Notes: generated from the letters alone by a model not told the origin. Shown: positions 25,232 to 35,700, numbered from the stretch's first letter. The stretch: DNA of 64,000 bases from Paraburkholderia sartisoli (GCF_900107685.1 NZ_FNRQ01000004.1:310001-374000); one strand, 5' to 3'. A program made the numbers and translations.

Positions 25232-26095
25232 ATGCACGTCGGATTCACCCTCTGGCTTTTCTTCGTAGCATTAGGCGCCAGCGCCCTGGGCGGTATGCTG
25301 GGCATGGCGAGTGGCCTCTTTATCGTGCCCGCGCTGACGGTGTTCGGTCATATGGATATCCACACCGCGATTGGTGCAAGCATCGTGTCCGTCATCGCCT
25401 GCTCTTGCGGCGGTGCAGCCCATTTTCTTCGGGAGCGCCTGACCAACGTCAGACTGGCTGTTCTTCTGGAGACTGGAACAACCCTCGGGGCACTATCAGG
25501 AGTTCTGGTAGCGGGTGTGATCCCGGTCGGCGCACTTTACTTTCTCTTTACCGGCATTCTCCTACTCTCCGCGTGGCAGATGTTCATGCGGCGCGTCGAC
25601 CCTTCAATCGCGGCCGGCCCGGGCCCGCGTGGACGTCTCGCTACTACACTCAACCTGAACGCCAGCTACCCTGATTCCGCATCTGGACGCGATATCGCCT
25701 ATGAAGTCCAGCGAGTCCCAGCGGGCCTGTCACTGATGTATGTTGCCGGGCTTGTCTCCGCACTCCTTGGAATCGGTAGCGGTGTACTCAAGATTCCGGC
25801 GATGGATACCGCGTTGCGACTGCCGATCAAGGTATCCACGGCAACGTCTAACTTCATGATCGGAGTCACTGCGGCCGCGAGCGCCTGCGCGTATTTCCTT
25901 CGCGGCGAAATCGTGACTTCCATCGCGGGGCCGGTCGCCCTGGGGTCCGTAGTCGGCGCAATCCTCGGCGCCCGTATCCTGATGAAAGTGTCCAGCGAGA
26001 AGCTCCGGCTTCTGTTCGTCACGGTCCTCGTAGCAGTCGCAATGCAGATGCTGTTGCAGGGGTTCGGACTCAATCCCTTTGGAGGTACAGCCTGA
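25232..26095 (+). CDS. TauE/SafE family membrane permease
   Basis: A 287-residue inner-membrane protein with about eight hydrophobic segments. The two family repeats are seen as ALGGMLGMASGLFIVPALTVFGHMDIHTAIGASIVSVI and, in the second half, SALLGIGSGVLKIPAMDTALRLPIKVSTATSNFMIGVTA. TauE/SafE proteins export or import sulfur-containing or other small organic anions (sulfite, sulfoacetate, 3-sulfolactate and similar). The DUF1634 gene that follows overlaps its stop (TGATG), which is the usual pairing. The substrate is not known; the AtoE-like transporter and amidase nearby suggest small carboxylates or amides. Confidence 0.88.
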   Translation: MHVGFTLWLFFVALGASALGGMLGMASGLFIVPALTVFGHMDIHTAIGASIVSVIACSCGGAAHFLRERLTNVRLAVLLETGTTLGALSGVLVAGVIPVGALYFLFTGILLLSAWQMFMRRVDPSIAAGPGPRGRLATTLNLNASYPDSASGRDIAYEVQRVPAGLSLMYVAGLVSALLGIGSGVLKIPAMDTALRLPIKVSTATSNFMIGVTAAASACAYFLRGEIVTSIAGPVALGSVVGAILGARILMKVSSEKLRLLFVTVLVAVAMQMLLQGFGLNPFGGTA

Positions 26096-26436
26096 TGAAC
26101 ACCACAACGATCAGATCATCCACGCTTGAACGATTACTTGCCGCATTCCTCGAATACGGAACGTGGGTAGGCTCTACCGTCGTGGCAGTGGGAATTGTGC
26201 TTGCTGTGTGTGTCCCCCTGGGTTTCACAGGGCTGGCCGGATCACATGCGAGCATGACCACGGTTTCGACCGGCGTCGCCATCTTCATTCTTCTTCCGAT
26301 CCTTCGTCTTGCGCTCATGCTCGGTGTCTATCTGCATCAGCGGGACTACCGGTTCAGCTTTATCGTGGCGCTGGTCCTTCTGATCGTCGGCATGGGCTGC
26401 TTTGCCGGTGTCCGACTGGGCCCACTTGCCGGATGA
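26095..26436 (+). CDS. DUF1634 membrane protein, partner of the TauE/SafE permease
   Basis: A 113-residue protein with three hydrophobic segments (WVGSTVVAVGIVLAVCVPLGF, VSTGVAIFILLPILRLALMLGVYL and FSFIVALVLLIVGMGCFAGV). DUF1634 proteins are commonly found next to TauE/SafE genes and likely act with them. The ATG overlaps the permease stop by one base, so translation is coupled. Confidence 0.82.
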   Translation: MNTTTIRSSTLERLLAAFLEYGTWVGSTVVAVGIVLAVCVPLGFTGLAGSHASMTTVSTGVAIFILLPILRLALMLGVYLHQRDYRFSFIVALVLLIVGMGCFAGVRLGPLAG

Positions 26437-26606
26437 ATCCACCGTGCAGAAGAACAACCTGCCATGAAATACACCCCGGACTGCAATCAGAGATTTATCC
26501 CTGGATTTCAAATCGCCACCCGATTCTTTCCATTTAATTAGTTAGCCTTACAGTATTTCCTAATTTAGATTTGCTATTAAAAAAATGATCTATCAGGAGA
26601 CATATC

Positions 26607-28064
26607 GTGACGACGTTTCGGAAAACACCTGACGCGAACCGGTTAATTGAGGTTGACACTCGCGAAAACGACAATGTACTTACTCGCATCGCCCTTAAGC
26701 TTACGGGCTGGATGGAAAAGTGGTTTCCTGACGCATTCGTTTTCGTTCTCCTCGCCGTTGTGTTCACGGCCGGAGGAGCGCTGGGCATAGGAGCGAGCCC
26801 TATTGCGATAGCAAAGGCGTTTGGCGATGGTTTTTGGGACCTCATCTCCTTCACTTTACAGGCGTCCCTTGTTGTCATCGGCGGCTATGTCGTCGCCAGT
26901 TCGCCGATTGCCGCGCGCACAATCCGCTCGCTCGCCGGCATTCCCAGGACAGGACCGAGCGCGGTTGCTTTCATCGCAACCGTCAGCTGTGTGACCTCCC
27001 TGCTGAACTGGGCATTCAGCCTGGTCTTTAGTGCGCTGCTCGTCAGGGAAATCGCACGACGCAATGCGGATCTTGATTATCGTGCGGCGTCCGCAGCAGC
27101 GATCCTCGGCCTCGGTAGCGTATGGGCACTGGGGCTCAGTTCCGCTCCTGCCCAGCTTCAGGCAAATGCAGGCAGTCTGCCGCCCGCGCTACTGCGCATC
27201 ACGGGCGTTATTCCATTTAGCGAGACCATCTTCCTGTGGCAGTCCATCGTCATGCTCTGTGTCCTGCTCATCGTTTCGATAACGGTCGCCTATCTGTCCA
27301 CTCCGCGCGGTGCGAATGCAATGACTGCACAATCTCTGGGCATCGATCTCAACGCTCAGGTCAGCCGCGAAAAGCGCGCTGAACGTCCGGGTGAGTGGCT
27401 CGAATGCAACAGGCTGCTGCCTATGCTGATCGTCGGAATGGCTGCCGTCTATCTGGGCTTCACAATGGCGGAAAAGGGCATTCTCGCTACGATATCGAAT
27501 CTCAACACCTACAACTTTCTCTTTCTTGCACTCGGCCTGCTTCTGCACGGAACGCCCCGCCGCTTCACACGTGCTGTAAGCGCCGCGGTCCCGTCCGTTA
27601 GCGGCGTGCTGATCCAGTTTCCTTTCTATGCTGGTGTTGCGGCGATTCTCACGCACGCCGCAAATTCAAACGGTCTCACTCTCGCAACAGCGATTGCACA
27701 CGCGTTCACCTCGTTTTCGGGTCAACAATTCGCTCCGGCGGTCGGCGTATATTCCGCCGTGCTTGGCGTTCTCATTCCTTCTGGCGGCGGGAAGTGGCTT
27801 GTCGAGGCCCCTTATGTGATGCAGGCCGCCAATAACGTCCATGCACATCTCGGCTGGGTCGTCCAGATCTATAACGCTGCGGAGGCGTTGCCCAACCTGA
27901 TAAATCCGTTCTGGATGATCCCCGTGCTGGGTCTCGTGTCGCTAAAGGCGAGAGATATCGTGGGATTCTCATTCCTGCAGTTTCTGATCAATACACCGCT
28001 CGTCCTGTTCATGGCGTGGTTCTTCGCCGGCACGCTGCATTACCATCAACCCGTGTTTCCTTGA
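26607..28064 (+). CDS. Short-chain fatty acid transporter, AtoE family
   Basis: A 485-residue inner-membrane protein starting at GTG, 8-9 bases after CAGGAG. Family features include LTGWMEKWFPDAFVFVLLAVVFT, NWAFSLVFSALLVREIARR, and the conserved end segment QQFAPAVGVYSAVLGVLIPSGGGKWLVEAPYV. E. coli AtoE (about 440 residues) belongs to this family and is linked to acetoacetate and butyrate use. Codon use is like that of the other cassette genes. No CoA transferase or thiolase is adjacent, so the substrate may be another small carboxylate, possibly the product of the amidase that follows. Confidence 0.85.
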   Translation: MTTFRKTPDANRLIEVDTRENDNVLTRIALKLTGWMEKWFPDAFVFVLLAVVFTAGGALGIGASPIAIAKAFGDGFWDLISFTLQASLVVIGGYVVASSPIAARTIRSLAGIPRTGPSAVAFIATVSCVTSLLNWAFSLVFSALLVREIARRNADLDYRAASAAAILGLGSVWALGLSSAPAQLQANAGSLPPALLRITGVIPFSETIFLWQSIVMLCVLLIVSITVAYLSTPRGANAMTAQSLGIDLNAQVSREKRAERPGEWLECNRLLPMLIVGMAAVYLGFTMAEKGILATISNLNTYNFLFLALGLLLHGTPRRFTRAVSAAVPSVSGVLIQFPFYAGVAAILTHAANSNGLTLATAIAHAFTSFSGQQFAPAVGVYSAVLGVLIPSGGGKWLVEAPYVMQAANNVHAHLGWVVQIYNAAEALPNLINPFWMIPVLGLVSLKARDIVGFSFLQFLINTPLVLFMAWFFAGTLHYHQPVFP

Positions 28065-28182
28065 CGAAGCTACGCCGCGCGACAGATTCCGTCATCATCG
28101 ATACGCACAAAGCACTTAGTCGAACCTGGTATTCATTCTGGACCTTGAGGCAGTGGGAAGTCACACACACAGAAGGATGTCG

Positions 28183-29598
28183 ATGAACAGCACTAACGAA
28201 ATCACCTCGTTATCCGCCCTTACGCTCTCGGCGCTGATCCGTGAGCGGGAACTCTCATGTGTGGAAGTCACCGAGGCCTTCCTGAAAAGGATTGACTCGC
28301 TCAATCCCACAGTCAATGCGTTCTGTACCATTGCGCACGAAGTCGCGCTCGCCGCGGCAGCGAAGGGCGACGAAAACTTCGCAAAAGGACGCGCAATCGG
28401 GCCATTGCACGGACTACCCATCGCACTGAAGGACTTGACTCCAACCAGGGGAATCCGGACAACTCGAGGCTCGCTGCTTTATGCCGACCATGTGCCGGAG
28501 ACAGACGCCGGACTCGTACACAGGCTCAAGAGCGCCGGTGCGATTATCGTTGGAAAGACAAACACATCGGAATTTGGCCACAAGGCCGTGACCGACAATC
28601 TTGTTTTCGGCCCCACTCGTAACCCGTGGAGCCTCGACCGGATTGCCGGCGGCTCAAGCGGCGGGTCGGCAGCGGCTGTGGCTGCCGGGCTCGTGCCCTT
28701 CGCAGAGGGAAGCGATGGTGCTGGGTCGATCCGCATTCCCGCCAGCCTGTGCGGAGTTTTTGGTTTTAAGCCGACATATGGGCGTGTGCCGGACGTTGCG
28801 GGAGCGTTCTCAAGCCACGCTCCGTTTTTTCACAACGGCCCGCTTGCCCGCAGCGTGGCTGATGGTGCATTCCTCTACCAGGCAATGACGGGTGAGGACT
28901 GGTCTCACCCATTCTCCATCCCGACGGAGCAGGACGTGCTTGCGTCCCTCGATACGGGAATAGCGGGACTGCGCGTCGGCTTCAGTTTTGACCTGGGTCG
29001 CTTTGAAGTCACTGACGATGTGAAGTCTGCCTGCCTCCGGGCAGTCAACGTGTTTGAAAGTCTCGGCTGCACCGTTGAAGAAGCCTCGATCGAGCTTCCG
29101 CCCGACATCGAAACAATGTTTTATACGCTGTGGCGGATAAAGTTGTCGGGTGCGTATGCCGGTCTTGCTGATCACGAGTTCGATCTTCTCGACCCCGTCG
29201 TACAGACCTTGATAAGGCAGGGCAAAGCATTGTCCGCTAGTGACTACAGTTACGCCAATCGCGGAAGGGAAATCGTTTGGGGCATATTCTCGGCGTTTTT
29301 CAGCAGCTACGATCTGCTGATTTGCCCGACTACTGCAATCCCTGCTTTTGCTTCTGACAGCGGCCCGCCTGCAACGATTAACGGGGTAAGCGTCGATCCT
29401 TTACTTGGCTGGCTCCTGACCTATCCGTTCAACCTGACCGGGAACCCCGCCGCCTCCATTCCTTGTCCCGTTGCGTCCGGCAGCATGCCCATTGGCATCC
29501 AGGTCATCGGCAGGCGACTGGCCGACTCGCTTGTGTTACGTGCATGCAGGGCCTTCGAGCGGGTTTCTCCGTGGCCCAGATTCGCAGATATAGTCTGA
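28183..29598 (+). CDS. Amidase, amidase-signature family
   Basis: A 471-residue enzyme with the Ser-cisSer-Lys triad: Lys83 (LPIALKD), the GGSSGGS motif at 156-162, and nucleophile Ser182 in GAGSIRIPA. The start is ATG 28183, with AGAAGG about six bases upstream; ATG codons at 28153 and 28177 are less well placed. It hydrolyses an amide to a carboxylate and ammonia. GatA is unlikely, because there are no GatB/GatC genes and the C-terminal half is catabolic-amidase-like. Likely the last gene of the GntR-controlled cassette. Confidence 0.88.
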   Translation: MNSTNEITSLSALTLSALIRERELSCVEVTEAFLKRIDSLNPTVNAFCTIAHEVALAAAAKGDENFAKGRAIGPLHGLPIALKDLTPTRGIRTTRGSLLYADHVPETDAGLVHRLKSAGAIIVGKTNTSEFGHKAVTDNLVFGPTRNPWSLDRIAGGSSGGSAAAVAAGLVPFAEGSDGAGSIRIPASLCGVFGFKPTYGRVPDVAGAFSSHAPFFHNGPLARSVADGAFLYQAMTGEDWSHPFSIPTEQDVLASLDTGIAGLRVGFSFDLGRFEVTDDVKSACLRAVNVFESLGCTVEEASIELPPDIETMFYTLWRIKLSGAYAGLADHEFDLLDPVVQTLIRQGKALSASDYSYANRGREIVWGIFSAFFSSYDLLICPTTAIPAFASDSGPPATINGVSVDPLLGWLLTYPFNLTGNPAASIPCPVASGSMPIGIQVIGRRLADSLVLRACRAFERVSPWPRFADIV

Positions 29599-29633
29599 GG
29601 CAAACGCGACGCACATCAGGGCGTTTTCAAAAC

Positions 29634-29659
29634 CCGGGTCCGCCTGAGACTGGACCCGG
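29634..29659. terminator. Hairpin after the amidase gene
   Basis: CCGGGTCC and GGACCCGG form a perfect stem with a 10-nt loop. T's follow on the minus strand (GGGTTTTG), so it may serve the convergent CDF transporter gene as well as the amidase transcript. Otherwise the 224-bp space between 29599 and 29822 appears empty. Confidence 0.45.
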
Positions 29660-29822
29660 CAGCAGCACCGCGATGCGCGCGTACCAGGCGTCAAGCAGAT
29701 GCGCACGAACCATCCTGTATATCTCCCAAAGACAGGATGTTGGCAGATTTCCGACGAAGTTAACACAGCCCCGTCTCACGGCGGCAACGTTCTGAATGTC
29801 TACAGACCCCGGCTGGCCGATC

Positions 29823-30728
29823 TCATCGGCGAACCACATCGGGCTCGAAGAACACCCATCTCACTTGTGGAAATCGCGCCTGCATGTCGGCCTCGATCAC
29901 GTTGATCGCGTCGACCATCGCGCGCCCGCTGTCGTAGTCGATCATCTCTGCCTGCACGGCAACCACCACGTCCTTGCCCCATTGCAGCGTAATCAGGTTA
30001 ATCACGCCGCGTACTTCAGGCCGGGCACGCACGAACGCCTCGACTTCGCGACGCACTTCCGGGCTCGCGGATTCGCCGACGATCATCGACTTCACCTCCG
30101 TCGCCACGAGCCACGCAATCACCATCAGCAGCACGCCGACGCCAATCGATCCCAATGCATCGAAGACCGGATTGCCCGTGATCATCGTCAGCAGCACCGC
30201 GACGAACGCAATGGCGAGACCCGCAAGCGCGGCGACATCTTCACCGGCAACCACCAGCAATTCCGACTCGCGCGTTTCGCGAAACCATCGCCACATCGAC
30301 TTGCGCGGATGGCCCTTGCGGATTTCCCTGACGGCGCCCGCCAGCGAAAGCGCCTCGAGCACCACCGAAATGCCCAGCACCGCGAGCGCAACGTACGCAT
30401 GCGAAAGCGGCTCACGCGCAATCAGACGGTGAATGCCTTCATAAACGGAAAACGCGCCGCCGACAAAAAACAGCAGCAACGCGACCAGCAGCGAATAAAA
30501 ATAGATCTCGCGGCCCGACCCCATCGGATGCAACCGGCTGGCCGGCTTGCGCGCCTCGCGCAGGCCAACGAGCAACAAGATCTGATTACCGCAGTCAGCC
30601 GTCGAGTGAATCGCCTCCGCGAACATCGAACCCGATCCGGTGAACGCCGCGGCAGCGTACTTGCAGATCGCGATGCCCAGATTCGCGGCAAGCGCGTAAA
30701 AGATGGCCTTCGGTGATTCTTCTGTCAT
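29823..30728 (-). CDS. Cation diffusion facilitator (CDF) metal transporter
   Basis: A 301-residue protein with six hydrophobic segments. The metal site is visible as HSTAD in TM2 (SMFAEAIHSTADCGNQ, His/Asp) and GEDVAALAGL in TM5 (Asp). A cytoplasmic C-terminal domain (about 215-300) contains ESASPEVRREVEAFVRARPEVRGVINL, as in CDF regulators of dimerisation. His at the first position of the TM2 motif suggests Zn/Co/Fe over Mn specificity, but this is a weak inference. It exports divalent metal by proton antiport. The gene is monocistronic and on the same strand as gdhB upstream. Confidence 0.87.
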   Translation of the reverse strand: MTEESPKAIFYALAANLGIAICKYAAAAFTGSGSMFAEAIHSTADCGNQILLLVGLREARKPASRLHPMGSGREIYFYSLLVALLLFFVGGAFSVYEGIHRLIAREPLSHAYVALAVLGISVVLEALSLAGAVREIRKGHPRKSMWRWFRETRESELLVVAGEDVAALAGLAIAFVAVLLTMITGNPVFDALGSIGVGVLLMVIAWLVATEVKSMIVGESASPEVRREVEAFVRARPEVRGVINLITLQWGKDVVVAVQAEMIDYDSGRAMVDAINVIEADMQARFPQVRWVFFEPDVVRR

Positions 30729-30823
30729 CGTGTGAAAAAGGATTGAAGGTTGAAGTCAGGCAGCAAAAAAAATCCGCCGACGATGACATGCGGCAGACAT
30801 GCATCTGCTTATCCAGCGAAAGC

Positions 30824-30851
30824 CAGGACAGCGCCGCATGGCGCTGCCCTG
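30824..30851 (-). terminator. Hairpin after the NAD-glutamate dehydrogenase gene
   Basis: A 12-bp stem (CAGGGCAGCGCC and GGCGCTGTCCTG on the minus strand, with one G-U pair) with a 4-nt loop starts 8 bp after the stop. The following T run is weak. Confidence 0.55.
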
Positions 30852-30858
30852 ATGCGTC

Positions 30859-33800
30859 TCACGCCCGTTCAAGCACCGCCATTTCGCGCACGATCACGAG
30901 CAGCATCGAAAGACTCGCGCCCCCCGTTGCACGCAGATCGGCAAGCAGCCGCGCGTAGCGTTCAAGCGCGGCTTTGCGCTTTGCGTCCCATGTCTCGACC
31001 ATCGACTCCGGCGTATCGTGTTCTGAAGCAGAAGCGAGCGCGCTGGTCGTCAATGCACGTTTGAGGCGCGCCAGTTCGGCGAGCGCGGCCGCGCGCGCAA
31101 GCATATCCCAGTGTGTCGGCGTTGGGAGCGCCATCGCGCGTTCGGCAATCCAGCTGTAGTTCAGCCGCGTGCCAAGTGCGAAGTACACCCCCGCGACGAG
31201 TTCGAGATTGAGATTGCACGTTGCCGCCACCTCGGCAATGTCGAGCAGCTCGGCCGAAATTCCGCCGCTTGCCACGCGCAACGCCAGATCGCCATCGACG
31301 CCCGCATCCACCAGTACGCGCTGACGCTCCGACAACGCTTCCATATCGGCCTGCGGCAACAGCGCCGGCAGTTGTGGTGCGAGTCGCTGCACGGCCTCGC
31401 GACACCGGCCAAGCAGATCCGCCACGCCGCCATCCTGCACGGCGCCAAGCTGAAGCTGCCGCATGAACCAGAGCGCGGCACGCTCGAGCAGATGCGTGAC
31501 CTCGACGAACATGCGTGCCTGAACGTCGTCGGCGACGCGGTTATCCAGTGCATCGATCTGCCGCCACACCGCGTTCAGATCGAACACGTCGCGCCCCATG
31601 ATGCACGCGCGCACGATATCGCCCGGTTTCGCATCGGTCTCTTCCATCAGTCGATGCACGAATGCGCAGCCAACCCGGTTCACCAGCGCGTTCGTCAAAT
31701 GCGTCGCCAGAATTTCGCGCTTTAGCGGATGCTGCGTCATCGGCGCGCTAAAGCGCTTTTGCAGCGGCCGCGGGAAATAATCGACCAGCATGTCCGCCAC
31801 CAGCGGATCTTCAGGCATGTCGGATTCAAGCAGCGCGTCGTAGAGCCACATCTTGCTGTAGGCGAGCAACACCGCACGTTCGGGCGTGGTCAACCCCAGC
31901 TTGCCCGCCTGGCGCTCCGCGATTTCTTCGTCGGTCGGCAGGAATTCGATCACCCGGTTAAGGCGGCCAGCCCGTTCCAGCCAGCGCATCAGGCGCACCT
32001 CAGTGTCGAGCATCTCGACGCCATAGCGCCCTGCAATCGAGAGCGCCTGGGTCTGATAGTAGTTGTCGTGCAGCACCAGCAGCCCGACCTCGTCGGTCAT
32101 TTCCGCGAGCAGCGCATTGCGCTGCTTCTCCGTCATCTCGCCATCGGCGACCACGAGACCCAGCAGAATCTTGATGTTGACCTCGTGATCCGAGCAGTCG
32201 ACACCCGCCGAATTGTCGATCGCGTCCGTGTTGATGCGCCCGCCGCGCTGCGCGAACTCGATGCGGCCCAGTTGTGTCAGGCCAAGGTTGCCGCCTTCCG
32301 CGACGACCTTGCAGCGCAGATCCGCGCCGTTCACGCGCAGCGCGTCGTTCGCGCGATCGCCCACCTGCAGGTGCGTTTCGCCGCTCGCCTTCACATAGGT
32401 GCCAATGCCACCGTTATAGAGCAGGTCGACGGGCGCCATCAGGATCGCGCGCATCAATTCGTTTGGCGCCAGCGTGGGTGCCGTGATGCCAAGTGCCGCC
32501 TGCACCGCAGCGGACAACGGAATCGTTTTCGCGGTGCGCGGGAACACGCCGCCGCCCGGAGAAATCAGCGCGGTGTCGTAATCGGCCCAGCTCGAACGCT
32601 CCAGCGCGAAAAGACGGCCGCGCTCGGCAAGACTCGTCGCCGGGTCCGGAGTGGGATCGAGAAAAATATGTCGATGGTCGAACGCCGCGACGAGGCAGAT
32701 ATGCGGCGAAAGCAGCATGCCGTTGCCAAACACGTCGCCGGACATATCGCCGACGCCAACCACCGTGAAATTCGTCGTCTGCGTGTCGACGCCCATTTCG
32801 CGGAAATGCCGCTTCACGGATTCCCACGCGCCACGCGCGGTGATGGCCATGCGCTTGTGGTCGTAGCCAACCGAACCGCCGGAGGCGAACGCGTCGTCCA
32901 GCCAGAAACCGTATTCGTGCGAAATGGCGTTCGCGTAGTCGGAAAACGTGGCCGTCCCCTTGTCCGCGGCGACGACAAGATAGGGATCGTCCGGATCGTG
33001 ACGCACCACGTCGGCAGGCGGCACGATCGCGCCGCCCGCGAGGTTGTCGGTCACGTCGAGCAACCCGCGCAGGAACGTCTGATAACACGCGACGCCTTCG
33101 CGCAACCATGCTTCGCGATCGGAAGGCGGCGGCGGATTCTTCACGACAAAACCGCCTTTCGAGCCCACTGGCACGATCACCACGTTCTTCACCATCTGCG
33201 CCTTCATCAGGCCCAGCACTTCCGTGCGGAAATCCTCGCGACGGTCGGACCAGCGCAATCCACCGCGTGCCACGCGCCCGCCGCGCAGATGAACGCCCTC
33301 GACACGCGGCGAATACACCCAGATTTCAAACATCGGTTTGGGCTCGGGCAAGCCCGGCACCTTCGACGGATCGAACTTGAACGAAAGATACGGTTTGGGC
33401 TCGCCGTGTTCGTCGTGCCGGTAATAGTTGGTACGCCGTGTCGCGTCGATGACGCCAAGAAACTGCCTGAGAATGCGGTCTTCGTCGAGATTGGGCACCT
33501 GATCGAGCGCGGTGCCGATCGCCTTGTTCAACTGCCCGATTCTTGCATCGCGTGTCGCGGTCGCGGACGGATCGAAATGCGCGATGAACAGGTCCACGAA
33601 GTGGCGCGCGATATCCGGGTTGCCTGTGAGCGCGCGCTCGATATAGGCGTCGCTGAAAGTGGAACCCACCTGGCGCAGGTATTTCGCGTAGGCGCGCAGG
33701 ATCGTCACTTCGCGCGCGTTGAGTCGTGCGCGCAGCACCAGGCGGTTGAAGCCGTCGTTTTCGATCGCACCTGTCCAGACCTGTTCGAACGCATGTTCGA

Positions 33801-35700
33801 ACAGGTCCTTGACGTGCTCGATATCGAACTCGACGTCATCCGCGAGTTCGAGGCCGAAATCGTGAATCCAGGCGGGCGTCGCATCGGGCGCCTCGATCAG
33901 GTACGGACGCTCTTCGTCCACGCGCACGCCGAGATTTTCGAGCATCGGCAGGCTGCGCGACAACGCAATCGGCTCGCCCGCCCGGTAGACCTTGAAGCGG
34001 AACGCGCGCGGCCCCGACTCGATCGGACGGTACAGGTTCATCGCAAGCCGGCCGGTACCCTGGAGACGCTCGATCAGATCGATATCGTGTACGGCCGTTC
34101 GTGCCGGATAGTCGTCGCGATAGCCGGCGGGAAACGAGTCCGCGTAGCGCTGCAGCAGCCGGTTGCCCTGCTCTTCGCCGAACGCGTCGAGCAACGCATC
34201 GGCCAGATCGTCCTGCCAGCGGCGGGTCACCTGCACGAGGCGCGCCTCGAGTTCGCGCGTGTCGACGTCGGGCATCGCGCCCGGCTCGGCATGCACGACA
34301 AAATGAATCCGCGCGAGCGTCGACTCCGACAGCAGCGGCGTGAACTCCACGCTCGCGCCGTTAAAGGCGCTTCGCAGCAGCTTCGCGATACGGTGACGCA
34401 GATCGGTGTTGTACTTTTCGCGCGGCACGAAAACGAGGCACGACACAAACCGGTCAAAGCGGTCGCGTCGCACGAAAAGCCGTGTGCGCTGATGTTCCTG
34501 CAGACGCAGCACGCCTAGCGCGGCGTCATATAGCGATGCTTCATCGGCCTGAAAAAGCTCGTCGCGCGGCCATGTTTCGAGCACGGTGACGAGCGACTTC
34601 GCGAGATGTCCCTTGGGCAGGAAGCCCGCCCGCCTGACGATATTCGCGCACTTGCGGCGCACGATCGGAATCTCGGCGCTCGACACCATATACGCCGTCG
34701 ACGTATACAGCCCGATAAACCGCCGCTCGCCGATCACCTTGCCGTCCGCGCCGGTCAGCTTCACGCCGACGTAGTCGAGATACCCCGGCCGGTGCACGGT
34801 GGCCCGCGAATTGGCCTTGGTCAGAAAGATCGGCGACGCACCCTCGATAATTTCAGCCGCCGCCGGGGGCAACGGCGTCACGTCGGCCGAGCCCGCCGGG
34901 CGCTGCGTTTCGCGCAGGATGCCAAGCCCCGAACCCGGGACGCCGCGCAGTCCGAAGCCACCGCCATGCGATACCAGTTCGTAATCGCGCTGGCCGAGAA
35001 ACGTAAAGTGATCCACCGCCATCCATTCGAGGAACGCCCGTGCCTCGACCGCTTCGGGGCTCTTCTCGTGTGCTTTCATGTCCTTGATCGTATTGCGCGC
35101 GATATCGACGATCTTCGACCAGTCCTCGACTGCCGCGCGCACATCGGCGAGCACCTTCGCGATATCGCTGCGCAGGGCTTCGAGTTTCGCTGCGTCGCCG
35201 CATCGATCGACTTCGAAGTGAATGAACGACGCAAGTTGCGATTGAGGATCCGCGGCATCCGCCGAACCCTGACCTGCCCGCACGATACTGCCGTCGCTGC
35301 CTCGCCAGATACGAAACACCGGATGCACGACCGAATGCAGCGCGAGGCCCAGCCTGTTGACCGCCATCGACACCGAATCGACCAGGAACGGCATGTCGTC
35401 GTTCACGATTTCGATGACCGTGTGGTCTGAGTGCCAGCCATGCTGTTCGAGTATCGGGTTATAGACCCGCAGCCGTTCGCTACCAGGCACAAAGCGCTGC
35501 GCGGTTTGCCAGTGCGCCATCGCGGCGCCATACAGATCGGCGATGCCACGGCTTTGCAGATCGTCGGCATCGACGAAGTCGTAGTAGTGCAGCAGAAACG
35601 GCTCGACGATCGCGAACGCGGGTTCCGGTAATCGGCCACGCGCGAACTCGACAAGATCATTCAGCAGATGCCCAACGGCCTCTTCGTTCCTGGCTTGCAT
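30859..35700 (-). CDS. gdhB: NAD-specific glutamate dehydrogenase, large (about 180 kDa) class
   Basis: A 1613-residue enzyme of the GDH-180 class known from Streptomyces, Pseudomonas and Burkholderia. It has a long N-terminal region with ACT-like segments. The catalytic core is in the middle (GGLRWSDRREDFRTEVLGLMKAQMVKNVVIVPVGSKGGFVVK, with the catalytic Lys), followed by the NAD domain and a long C-terminal helical part. It converts glutamate to 2-oxoglutarate and ammonia, and fits the amino-acid catabolism in this window (hydroxyproline, GABA). Start MQARNEEAVGHLL at 35700 follows GGAGG. A 929-codon antisense open frame inside it is a composition artefact. Confidence 0.93.
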   Translation of the reverse strand: MQARNEEAVGHLLNDLVEFARGRLPEPAFAIVEPFLLHYYDFVDADDLQSRGIADLYGAAMAHWQTAQRFVPGSERLRVYNPILEQHGWHSDHTVIEIVNDDMPFLVDSVSMAVNRLGLALHSVVHPVFRIWRGSDGSIVRAGQGSADAADPQSQLASFIHFEVDRCGDAAKLEALRSDIAKVLADVRAAVEDWSKIVDIARNTIKDMKAHEKSPEAVEARAFLEWMAVDHFTFLGQRDYELVSHGGGFGLRGVPGSGLGILRETQRPAGSADVTPLPPAAAEIIEGASPIFLTKANSRATVHRPGYLDYVGVKLTGADGKVIGERRFIGLYTSTAYMVSSAEIPIVRRKCANIVRRAGFLPKGHLAKSLVTVLETWPRDELFQADEASLYDAALGVLRLQEHQRTRLFVRRDRFDRFVSCLVFVPREKYNTDLRHRIAKLLRSAFNGASVEFTPLLSESTLARIHFVVHAEPGAMPDVDTRELEARLVQVTRRWQDDLADALLDAFGEEQGNRLLQRYADSFPAGYRDDYPARTAVHDIDLIERLQGTGRLAMNLYRPIESGPRAFRFKVYRAGEPIALSRSLPMLENLGVRVDEERPYLIEAPDATPAWIHDFGLELADDVEFDIEHVKDLFEHAFEQVWTGAIENDGFNRLVLRARLNAREVTILRAYAKYLRQVGSTFSDAYIERALTGNPDIARHFVDLFIAHFDPSATATRDARIGQLNKAIGTALDQVPNLDEDRILRQFLGVIDATRRTNYYRHDEHGEPKPYLSFKFDPSKVPGLPEPKPMFEIWVYSPRVEGVHLRGGRVARGGLRWSDRREDFRTEVLGLMKAQMVKNVVIVPVGSKGGFVVKNPPPPSDREAWLREGVACYQTFLRGLLDVTDNLAGGAIVPPADVVRHDPDDPYLVVAADKGTATFSDYANAISHEYGFWLDDAFASGGSVGYDHKRMAITARGAWESVKRHFREMGVDTQTTNFTVVGVGDMSGDVFGNGMLLSPHICLVAAFDHRHIFLDPTPDPATSLAERGRLFALERSSWADYDTALISPGGGVFPRTAKTIPLSAAVQAALGITAPTLAPNELMRAILMAPVDLLYNGGIGTYVKASGETHLQVGDRANDALRVNGADLRCKVVAEGGNLGLTQLGRIEFAQRGGRINTDAIDNSAGVDCSDHEVNIKILLGLVVADGEMTEKQRNALLAEMTDEVGLLVLHDNYYQTQALSIAGRYGVEMLDTEVRLMRWLERAGRLNRVIEFLPTDEEIAERQAGKLGLTTPERAVLLAYSKMWLYDALLESDMPEDPLVADMLVDYFPRPLQKRFSAPMTQHPLKREILATHLTNALVNRVGCAFVHRLMEETDAKPGDIVRACIMGRDVFDLNAVWRQIDALDNRVADDVQARMFVEVTHLLERAALWFMRQLQLGAVQDGGVADLLGRCREAVQRLAPQLPALLPQADMEALSERQRVLVDAGVDGDLALRVASGGISAELLDIAEVAATCNLNLELVAGVYFALGTRLNYSWIAERAMALPTPTHWDMLARAAALAELARLKRALTTSALASASEHDTPESMVETWDAKRKAALERYARLLADLRATGGASLSMLLVIVREMAVLERA

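Noticed and set aside
31700..31760. Further copies of the GCGCTTTAGC/GCTAAAGCGC repeat inside gdhB
   Set aside because: Only the inner 10-12 bases match, and they fall in coding sequence that is conserved in its own right, so the match is probably chance.
31729..34518. 929-codon open frame on the plus strand
   Set aside because: It lies wholly antisense to the NAD-glutamate dehydrogenase gene, is rich in Arg/His/Ala and shows no domain. Long antisense frames are expected opposite high-GC genes.
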